DNA of 64,000 bases from CAVVTR01 sp963751245 (GTDB lineage Bacteria > Acidobacteriota > Thermoanaerobaculia > Thermoanaerobaculales > Thermoanaerobaculaceae), in assembly GCA_963751245.1 (NCBI GenBank), contig CAVVTR010000007.1:248001-312000 (forward strand), given 5' to 3'. Shown piece by piece: positions 41,916 through 48,666 of the stretch; position 1 is the first letter of the stretch, and the number at the start of each line of letters is the position of its first letter. Under the pieces are notes generated by a model. The model was given only the letters and a program-made list of their open reading frames with translations, was not told the origin of the DNA and did not search any database. The translations under genes and the position numbers were made by a program.

Positions 41916-42524
41916 ATGGAAAGGCAAATGGAAAGGCAAAAGGGGGCGACGCTCATCGACGCGGTGGTGGTGATGGCGATCGCCGGGCTCACCCTGGCGG
42001 TCTCACTGCCGTACCTGCAGGAGGCGCGGCGCCGGGCCGGTCTCGAGACCCTGGCGCGGCGGCTGGCGGCGGCAACGCACCGCTGCCGGCTCCTCGCCAT
42101 CGACCGGCGGCACAACGTGGGCCTGGTCTTCGCCGAGGCCGTGGACGGGTGGCGGTACGTGGCCGCCGAGGACGGGGACGGCGACGGCGTGTCGAGGCGC
42201 GACGTCGCGAACGGCGTCGACCCCGGCCTGGGACCCGAGGTGCGCTTCGAGTCGCTGTGCCAGGGGGCCCGGCTCGGCATCCCGGAGGGCTGGGAGGTGC
42301 CGGACCCTTCCGGGCGGGGCCTCCTTCGTCCCGGCGACGGCCTCAAGGCGGGGAGCAGCGACGTCGTCAGCTTCACCGCGCTGGGGAACGCGACGCCCTG
42401 CTCCGTCTACATCAACGACGCGCGAGACAGGATGCTGGCGCTGCGGATCTACGGAGCCACCGCCCGCGTGCGGGTCCTCGAGTGGCGGCGGGGGTGGCCC
42501 CGGTGGCGGCAGAAGCCCCTGTAG
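41916..42524 (+). CDS. Type II secretion/type IV pilus pseudopilin (GspH-like)
   Basis: A 202-residue minor pilin. A short leader (MERQMERQKG) precedes the prepilin peptidase site G/ATLIDAVVVMAIAGLTLA. The usual Glu at mature position 5 is Asp here. The rest is a GspH/FimT-type globular domain with RLAAATHRCRLLAIDRRHNVGLVF and GNATPCSVYIND. I chose the ATG at 41916 because it gives a normal leader length and has GGAGAGAG upstream; a GTG at 41865 is also in frame. The leader is encoded by a perfect 12-base tandem repeat. A terminator follows. Confidence 0.8.
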   Translation: MERQMERQKGATLIDAVVVMAIAGLTLAVSLPYLQEARRRAGLETLARRLAAATHRCRLLAIDRRHNVGLVFAEAVDGWRYVAAEDGDGDGVSRRDVANGVDPGLGPEVRFESLCQGARLGIPEGWEVPDPSGRGLLRPGDGLKAGSSDVVSFTALGNATPCSVYINDARDRMLALRIYGATARVRVLEWRRGWPRWRQKPL

Positions 42525-42531
42525 GCGGGGG

Positions 42532-42550
42532 CGGGGCCTGTCAGGCCCCG
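42532..42550. terminator. Bidirectional hairpin between convergent genes
   Basis: CGGGGCCTG and CAGGCCCCG form a perfect stem around one base, between the pseudopilin gene and the end of the nucleotidyltransferase gene. No T-run. Confidence 0.45.
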
Positions 42551-43491
42551 AGGGGCGCCTCGAAGCCGGGCAGCAGGATGCGGCGCTCCCACGAGCCGCC
42601 GGGCGCGAGGGTCACCGGGCCGAACACGAGGCAGTCGCGGAGCACGCAGCCGGGGCCGACGGACGCGCCGGCGGTGACCACGCAGCCGTCGAGGACGGCG
42701 CCGGCGCCCACGCGGCAGCCCGCCGAGACCGCCGAGGAGGCGAGACGGGCGGAGGGGTCCACCGCCGCCAGCGCGTGGGCCCACGCACCGGAGGCCAGCA
42801 GCGAGCGCACGAGCTCGTAGTAGGCGAAGGGTGTCCCCGCCTCTCGCCAGGAGCCGCTCAGCAGCGCGCCGCGAAGGTTCCCCTGGCGAAGCAGGCCGCG
42901 CCACACGGCGGGCATGTCGGCGGGCGGCGCGGGCAGCGAGCCCACGACCCCCGCTCCCAGGAGCTGGAAGCCCGTGAACAGGTAGCGGGTCCCGGCAGCC
43001 GGGGCGCCCGCGGGGACGAAGGCGGAGACGGCCCCGTCCTCGTCGAGCACCACCGAGGTCCAGCGCTGCGGGTCCGGGTGTGGGAGGAGGCCGAGGACGA
43101 TGGCGTCGTCGGTCGCCCCGGCGCCCGTCGCCGCCAGCAGGGGGGAGAGGTCGAGATCGGTCCAGACGTCACCGTTGGCCACCAGCACCGCTCCCGGTGC
43201 GAACAGCGGCCGGGCCCGGGCGATGCCGCCGGCGCTGCCGAGCAGCTCGGGTTCCGGCGAGAGCCTGACGACGGCGTGCGCGGCCGCTGCGGCCGCCCGC
43301 ACCGCCTCCTCGAGCCGGGCGGTGTGGCGGTGGGCGTTGACCACGATGGGGTCGCAGCCGGCGGCGGCGAGGCGGTCCAGGGCGCCAGCCAGGAGCGGCC
43401 GCCCCAGGACGTCGAGGGCGGGCTTGGGAACCCACGACGAGAGGGGCTCCATGCGCTCCCCGTGCCCCGCTGCGAGGAGCATGCCGTTCAT
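42541..43491 (-). CDS. Sugar-1-phosphate nucleotidyltransferase (MurU-like)
   Basis: A 316-residue enzyme with the nucleotidyltransferase signature at the N-terminus (MLLAAGHGERMEPLSSWVPKPALDVLGRPLL) and the metal-binding NGDVW. The C-terminal part (about 240-310) has hexapeptide-like strands (SAVSAGCRVGAGAVLDGCVVTAGASVGPGCVL). It activates a sugar phosphate with NTP; the exact sugar (MurNAc, mannose or glucose type) is not decided. Its ATG overlaps the stop of the CYTH gene by four bases. Confidence 0.85.
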   Translation of the reverse strand: MNGMLLAAGHGERMEPLSSWVPKPALDVLGRPLLAGALDRLAAAGCDPIVVNAHRHTARLEEAVRAAAAAAHAVVRLSPEPELLGSAGGIARARPLFAPGAVLVANGDVWTDLDLSPLLAATGAGATDDAIVLGLLPHPDPQRWTSVVLDEDGAVSAFVPAGAPAAGTRYLFTGFQLLGAGVVGSLPAPPADMPAVWRGLLRQGNLRGALLSGSWREAGTPFAYYELVRSLLASGAWAHALAAVDPSARLASSAVSAGCRVGAGAVLDGCVVTAGASVGPGCVLRDCLVFGPVTLAPGGSWERRILLPGFEAPLGA

Positions 43492-44030
43492 TCGAAGACC
43501 ATGTCCTCGGGTGCGCCGGGGTGGGTCTCGCGATGGCGGCGCCACAGCTCGAGGTAGGTGCCCGCCAGCGCCGTGCCGGGATCGAGGCCCAGGGCGCGGG
43601 CGGCGCCGGGCAGCAGGGCGGCCTCCCCCTCCACCTCGACGAAGCTGCCCATGGGCGTCTCGTCCAGGGCCACCTCGACCTCCCCGAGGAGCCACACCTC
43701 GCGGCGCTTCTGGTAGCGGCGCACGGGCGTATAGCCGAGGGAGGCGAGGAGGGTCATGGCGTCGCCGGCGTCGGCCAGTCCCACCTCGTGCTCCTCCCGG
43801 CTCTTGACCCCGTGTTCCAGGGATGCCGGGCCCTTGTAGGTGAGCACCGCCGCCCCTCCCCAGCAGCGCACCCGCAGCAGCCTGCCCGACCCGGCCAGGG
43901 CGCGGTCGGGGGAGTCGAGCACCCAGTTGTCCTCGAGGGAAGCGGCGGCGTGCCGCGCGGCGCCCGCCTCCCGGAGGCGTTCGGCCACGCCGGTGAGGGC
44001 TGCGACGCGGAACTTCATCTCCTGCTCCAC
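43488..44030 (-). CDS. CYTH-domain protein (CyaB/ThTPase-like)
   Basis: A 180-residue protein of the CYTH (triphosphate tunnel) family. The N-terminal ExExK signature is present as EQEMK. Paired acidic and basic strands follow: LRVRCWGGAAVLTYKGP, KSREEHEV, RRYQKRREVWLL, VEVALDETPMGSFVEVEGE. Members include adenylate cyclase IV, thiamine triphosphatase and inorganic triphosphatase; the length and GSFVEVEG motif fit the CyaB-like subgroup. I chose the GTG at 44030 because GGGAGG is five bases upstream. A TATACT box lies at 44055-44050. Confidence 0.85.
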   Translation of the reverse strand: MEQEMKFRVAALTGVAERLREAGAARHAAASLEDNWVLDSPDRALAGSGRLLRVRCWGGAAVLTYKGPASLEHGVKSREEHEVGLADAGDAMTLLASLGYTPVRRYQKRREVWLLGEVEVALDETPMGSFVEVEGEAALLPGAARALGLDPGTALAGTYLELWRRHRETHPGAPEDMVFE

Positions 44031-44069
44031 TTCCACCTCCCGTGCGGACAGTATAGGGACGGTCGGGCC

Positions 44070-45710
44070 TCAGGCCGTGGCGCGGCCGACCGCGACGGTG
44101 GCGGCTGCGGCCAGCACGAAGGCAGGTACGAGCTCGTACAGGGTGGCGAAGGTGGGCAGGTGGACCAGGCCCCAGGCGCCCAGGGTGACGAGGGCGGCGG
44201 CCGCCACCGCGACGACGTCCCCCCGCGCCAGGCGCCGCAGCGCGCCTCCCGCCACCAGGATCACGACCACCGCCGCCGCGACCCCCCAGGGCACGGCGGC
44301 GAACGGCCCCGGAGCAGTGGCGGCGTCCCGGCCGAGCTTCCAGGCGACGGTCACGCCAAAACCCGTGAGCATGCCCGCCAGCGCTCCGAACCTGTTGCCG
44401 CCCTCCGGGCGCAGCGCCAGCAGTGTGAGGGGGCCGAAGCTGGCGCCCAGGGCGGACCAGGCGAAGAGCACGAACCAGAACACCACCCGTGAGCCGGTGA
44501 GCGCCAGGGCAACACCGATGAGGCCGACGAGAGCCACGGTCCAACGTCCCAGCCTGAGGCTGCGCGCGTCGTCGGACCCCCGCCCCATCACCTCCTCGAC
44601 GATGTCGTAGGAGACCGCCGAGGCCGCGACGAGGAGCTGGGACGACACGGTGGAGAGGATGGCCGAGGCCACCGCGGCGAGCATCAGCGCGGCCAGCACG
44701 GGGTGGAGGAGCTTCAGGGACAACACCATCAGTGCGGTCTCGCCGTCGGCCAGGTCGGGCAGCATGACGCGGGCGGCGAGGCCGACGAGGCCGGCGCCGT
44801 AGAACACCACGACACCCCAGACGACGGCGATGACCCGCAGCCGTCGGACCTCCGCGGCGCTCCGGGTGGCCATGTAGCGGGTCACCACGTGGGGCATGCC
44901 CGGGTACCCCAGGCCGATGCCCAGCTCCCCTACCACGAAGCCCCACAGGGCCGGGCCGAGACGGCCGCCGGTGGCGGTGAGCAGCGAGGGGTCGATGGCA
45001 CCGAGGGAGTCGACGAGGGTGGCGAACCCGCCCAGCCGGGCCACCGCATAGAGGGGCAGGGCCACCAGCGCGGCGGCCATGAGCAGCCCCTGGAACAGGT
45101 CGGTCCAGGCCACCGACCGGAACCCTCCGAGCAGCGTGACCACGGTGATCACGACGGCGCCCATGAGGACGCCCAGGGTGTACGGGGAGAGGGAGACGCC
45201 GCCGAGGAGCGGCACGCTCAAGCTCTGGTGACCGAGCCCGAGGGTGGTGGCCAGGGCCTTGCCGGCCGCGGTCATCTGGGCGGCCACGTAGGCCATCATG
45301 CTGACCACGATGATGACCACGCTGACCAGCCGGAGCACGTGGCGGGGGTCCCCCCACCGGCGGGTGATGACGTCGGTGAGGGTGAGGGAGCCGTTGTCCA
45401 CGGAGAGGGTCCGCAGCCGCGGCGCCACCAGGTAGAGGTTGACCAGGTAGCCGAGGAGGCAACCCGGGGCGTACCACAGCCCCGACACGCCGAACGCGTA
45501 GGTCATCCCCACCGCGCCCAGCGTCACCCACCCGGACTCGGAGCTGGCCGTCGACGAGATCCCCGCCGCCCAGGCCCCCAGCGACCGTCCAGCCAGGTGG
45601 AAGTCCTCGCCCCCGTGGGTCTGCCGGGAGGCCCTCCACGCGATGAACAGCAGCACGCCCAGGTAGGCGAACAGCACCAGCGCGATGGTGGCGTCCGGGG
45701 TGACCCTCAC
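44070..45710 (-). CDS. Sodium:solute symporter (SSS family)
   Basis: A 546-residue carrier with about 13-14 helices of the SSS family (PutP/PanF type), driven by sodium. The family core is visible: DFHLAGRSLGAWAAGISSTASSESGWVTLGAVGMTYAFG in the second helix region, where the Ser/Ala-rich segment binds sodium, and ASAILSTVSSQLLVAASAVSYDI in the middle. The substrate (proline, pantothenate, acetate or another) is not evident. GTG start overlaps the stop of a 35-residue membrane protein gene (GTGA), so the two are translated together. Confidence 0.92.
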   Translation of the reverse strand: MRVTPDATIALVLFAYLGVLLFIAWRASRQTHGGEDFHLAGRSLGAWAAGISSTASSESGWVTLGAVGMTYAFGVSGLWYAPGCLLGYLVNLYLVAPRLRTLSVDNGSLTLTDVITRRWGDPRHVLRLVSVVIIVVSMMAYVAAQMTAAGKALATTLGLGHQSLSVPLLGGVSLSPYTLGVLMGAVVITVVTLLGGFRSVAWTDLFQGLLMAAALVALPLYAVARLGGFATLVDSLGAIDPSLLTATGGRLGPALWGFVVGELGIGLGYPGMPHVVTRYMATRSAAEVRRLRVIAVVWGVVVFYGAGLVGLAARVMLPDLADGETALMVLSLKLLHPVLAALMLAAVASAILSTVSSQLLVAASAVSYDIVEEVMGRGSDDARSLRLGRWTVALVGLIGVALALTGSRVVFWFVLFAWSALGASFGPLTLLALRPEGGNRFGALAGMLTGFGVTVAWKLGRDAATAPGPFAAVPWGVAAAVVVILVAGGALRRLARGDVVAVAAAALVTLGAWGLVHLPTFATLYELVPAFVLAAAATVAVGRATA

Positions 45711-45814
45711 CGGCGCGGGCCCCGGAGCTGGACCAGCGCCACCGCGACCAGGAGCGCCAGGGGGAAGACCCAGAGCAGGAGATTCGCGCCGAGGGAGAGA
45801 TGGTGTGCCGTCAT
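45707..45814 (-). CDS. Tiny membrane protein coupled to the symporter
   Basis: A 35-residue protein with one hydrophobic helix (LLLWVFPLALLVAVALVQL) and a basic C-terminal end (RGPRR). Its stop overlaps the start of the sodium symporter by four bases. Small single-helix proteins encoded in front of SSS-family carriers occur in other bacteria and are thought to be accessory subunits. An extended -10 element (TGCTACCAT, about 45830-45838, minus strand) precedes the ATG. Real translation is supported by the coupling, not by a ribosome site. Confidence 0.6.
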   Translation of the reverse strand: MTAHHLSLGANLLLWVFPLALLVAVALVQLRGPRR

Positions 45815-45907
45815 CCGAGTGTCCCGGGCATGGTAGCAGCTCGCCCGCCGTGGGGGCCGGCGAAGGCGGGGGCTCCGATGGCGCCCGCCGGCGGGGAGGG
45901 CGGTACC

Positions 45908-47818
45908 ATGGCAGCCGTGAGAGCCGTCACCTTCGCCACCGCCGGACACATCGACCATGGCAAGACCGCCCTTGTCGCCTCGCTCACCGGCGTGGACTGC
46001 GACCGTCTCGCCGAGGAGAAGCGGCGGGGCATCACCATCGTGCTCGGCTTCGCCCCCCTGGCGGACCCCCGGGGGGACCTGGAGATCTCCTTCGTCGACG
46101 TGCCCGGCCACGAGCGGCTGGTGCACACCATGATCGCGGGGGCCGGCGCGGTGGACCGGGCGCTGCTGGTCATCGCGGCCGACGAGGGGATCATGCCCCA
46201 GACCCGGGAGCACCTCGAGGTGCTCGAGCTGCTGGGCGTGCGAGGCGGTGTCGTCGCCCTCAACAAGTGCGACCTCGTCGAGCCCGCGGCGCTGGCCGGC
46301 CGGGTCGAGGAGGTGCGCCGGGAGCTCGCCGGCGGCCCCCTGGGCGGCGCCCCGGTGCTGCCCTGCTCCGCCACCCGCGGCGACGGCGTGGCCGGGCTCC
46401 GCGACGCGCTGCTCGCCTGCGCCCGGGGCGTGGAGCGGCGGGAGGAGCGCCATCGGCCCTTCCGGATGGGGTTCGACCGGGTCTTCACACTGCCCGGCGC
46501 GGGGACGGTGGTGACCGGCACGGTGCGCTGGGGCCGGGTGCGGGTCGGCGACGAGCTCACCGCCCTGCCCTCGGGGTTGCCGGTGCGGGTGCGCGGCGTC
46601 CAGGTGCACGGCCACGACCGCGCGGAGGCCTCGGTGGGCGAGCGGGCGGCGCTGCGCTGCGCGGGCGCGACGGTGACGGACCTGCCGCGGGGGGAGCAGC
46701 TGGTGTCCGCGGGGCCGTGGACGGCCACCTCGCGCCTCGCCCTCGACCTGCGCCTCGTCGCCGGCGCCCCGGAGGTGGAGGAGGGGGACACCCTCTGGCT
46801 CCACCTCCTCGCCGCCCGGCGCGTCGCCCGGGTGGAGCGGCTGCTGCCCTCGCCGCTCCCGCCCGGTGGCGCGGGCAGGGCCGTCGTGCGCCTCGCCGTG
46901 CCGGTGTTCGCGGCGCCGGGAGACCGGGTGGTGCTGCGCCGCATCTCGCCGGTCCGCACGGTGGGCGGCGGCGAGGTGCTGGACTCCCAGCCGCCGCCCC
47001 TGCGCCGGCGCGACGCGGGCAGGCTCGCGGGGCTGCGGCGGCCCCTCGAGGCCCCCGACGGGGCCCTCGCCCTCTGGGTGGAGCAGGCCGGTACAGCCGG
47101 CGTCGAGGTGCCGCGGCTGGCCGGCCGCCTGGGAGTCCTGCCGGAGGGCGTCGAGGAGCCCCTCGGCCGGCTGCTGTCGGCGGGGAAGGTGGCGGTGGTG
47201 CGCGGCAACCCTCCGGTGGTGGTGGCCGTCGCCGCGGTGGACGCCCTGCGGAAGGAGGCTGCCGCGGTCCTGGAGCAGGCCGGCACGGTGGGCCTGCCGG
47301 CCGCGGAGCTGCTGTCCCGGCTGCTGCCCGCCGGCTCGCAGCGGATGCGGGAGTTCGCCCTGGACTCGCTGCGGCGCGCGGGGGTGGTCCGCGAGGAGGC
47401 CGGGCGGGTGGTGGCCGCGGGTCTGGCGCCGGTGGAGGACCCTCTGGCCGCGAAGGTCGAGGCGGCCTACCGAGAGGCGGGGTTCGACGCGCCGTCGCCG
47501 GAGGAGGTCGGAAGGCGCCTCGGCGCGAACCCGAGGGTGGTGCTGGGCCTGGTCCGGTACCTCATCGACCGGCAGCGCCTGGTGCGGATCGGCGGAAAGT
47601 GGGTCCTGCACCGGCAGGTGGTGGACGAGGTGGTGCGCTCCCTGCGCTCGTGGGGGGTGGACGCCTTCGACGTCGGCCAGTTCAAGGAGCGCTTCTCCCT
47701 GACCCGCAAGCTCGCCATTCCGCTGCTCGAGTGGCTGGACTCCGCCCGGGTCACGCGCCGGGAGGGGGAGCGGCGGCGGCTGCTGGCGCCCCGAGGGGAT
47801 ACGCGCTCGTCCGGCTGA
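45908..47818 (+). CDS. selB: Selenocysteine-specific elongation factor SelB
   Basis: SelB brings selenocysteyl-tRNA to UGA codons marked by a SECIS element. The 636-residue protein has the translation GTPase domain first: GHIDHGKTAL (G1), RGITIVLGF (G2), DVPGHERL (G3), NKCD (G4). Beta-barrel domains II and III follow, and C-terminal winged helices (about 420-630) bind SECIS RNA. The length fits bacterial SelB (about 610-640). GGGGAGGG precedes ATG 45908 by seven bases. No selA, selD or tRNA-Sec gene is in this window. The last 68 bases overlap the convergent secreted-protein gene. Confidence 0.95.
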   Translation: MAAVRAVTFATAGHIDHGKTALVASLTGVDCDRLAEEKRRGITIVLGFAPLADPRGDLEISFVDVPGHERLVHTMIAGAGAVDRALLVIAADEGIMPQTREHLEVLELLGVRGGVVALNKCDLVEPAALAGRVEEVRRELAGGPLGGAPVLPCSATRGDGVAGLRDALLACARGVERREERHRPFRMGFDRVFTLPGAGTVVTGTVRWGRVRVGDELTALPSGLPVRVRGVQVHGHDRAEASVGERAALRCAGATVTDLPRGEQLVSAGPWTATSRLALDLRLVAGAPEVEEGDTLWLHLLAARRVARVERLLPSPLPPGGAGRAVVRLAVPVFAAPGDRVVLRRISPVRTVGGGEVLDSQPPPLRRRDAGRLAGLRRPLEAPDGALALWVEQAGTAGVEVPRLAGRLGVLPEGVEEPLGRLLSAGKVAVVRGNPPVVVAVAAVDALRKEAAAVLEQAGTVGLPAAELLSRLLPAGSQRMREFALDSLRRAGVVREEAGRVVAAGLAPVEDPLAAKVEAAYREAGFDAPSPEEVGRRLGANPRVVLGLVRYLIDRQRLVRIGGKWVLHRQVVDEVVRSLRSWGVDAFDVGQFKERFSLTRKLAIPLLEWLDSARVTRREGERRRLLAPRGDTRSSG

Positions 47819-48629
47819 CCCGCAGCGCCTCGGCGCGAAGCGACGACATCTTCACCTCGAGCTCGGCGTCCACCCGGGTCCAGGCCGCGACCGGACCCTC
47901 GGCGCCACCGGCGGGCTGGAACGTCCAGGACGCGAGGGAGCGCAGGAGCCAGGGGCGCAGCCCTTCCGGACACGACAGGAACACGACCCTGCTGCAGCGG
48001 CCGGCGGGGGTGACCTCGGCCAGGAGGCGGACGCTCTGGCGCCACGTCCTCCCCGGCACGCGGACGTGGAACCGCCGCGGGGAGGGTGCCTCGTCGAGCT
48101 GCGCGGCGGGGACCGCCGCCAGCTGCAGATCGGTGGCTTCGGGGACGGGCCTCGGCTCGCTCTCGGGTATCGGCGGCACGGCCGGGTCCGGCCGCGCGGT
48201 CACCACCCGCACCACCCGTCCCTCGTCGATGCGCCCCGCGAGGTCCAGGCCCACCGTCACCCAGGTGGGCACGGCGCTTCCCGCCGAGCGCCCCGGGTTG
48301 AAGGATGTGTCCGTGAGGGTCTCGACGAGCTCCGGCGCGAGGCCGGGCAGGGGAAGACCCGTGAACACCGCCCGCCGGCATTTCCCGGAGGCGTCGATGT
48401 AGACGCTGGCGCTCACCGGCAGGCGGACCGGCGCCTTCTCGTCGAGGGGAGTCGCCGCCTGGATCGGGGGCGTGGACACGGCGCTGGCGAAGGGGTTCAA
48501 CGCCGGCACCGCCGGCAGCTCAACGGGCAGCGGGACCGCGAGGTCCACCTTGAGCTCCCAGGGCCGCTGGGCCGCCGCCGGTGCGGCGGACGCGGCGAGC
48601 AGGAGCACGGCCAGCGAGAGGCGTCGCAT
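47751..48629 (-). CDS. Secreted protein with two TonB-C-like halves, unknown role
   Basis: A 292-residue exported protein (signal peptide about 1-21, ending AAAQ). The mature part has two similar halves: VSASVYIDASGKCRRAVF...TSFNPGRSAGSAVPTWVTV and VRLLAEVTPAGRCSRVVF...WTFQPAGGAEGPVAAWTRV. Each resembles the C-terminal domain of TonB (strand, Gly-x-Cys/Val, W/F-x-P). There is no membrane anchor or Pro-rich spanning region, so it is not a classical TonB. The ATG at 48629 is preferred because a TAAGAT box ends six bases before it. It overlaps the selB 3' end by 68 bases. Confidence 0.7.
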   Translation of the reverse strand: MRRLSLAVLLLAASAAPAAAQRPWELKVDLAVPLPVELPAVPALNPFASAVSTPPIQAATPLDEKAPVRLPVSASVYIDASGKCRRAVFTGLPLPGLAPELVETLTDTSFNPGRSAGSAVPTWVTVGLDLAGRIDEGRVVRVVTARPDPAVPPIPESEPRPVPEATDLQLAAVPAAQLDEAPSPRRFHVRVPGRTWRQSVRLLAEVTPAGRCSRVVFLSCPEGLRPWLLRSLASWTFQPAGGAEGPVAAWTRVDAELEVKMSSLRAEALRVSRTSAYPLGAPAAAAAPPPGA

Positions 48630-48666
48630 CACGTCATCTTACCCTCAACCGGTGCGGGGAACCGGC

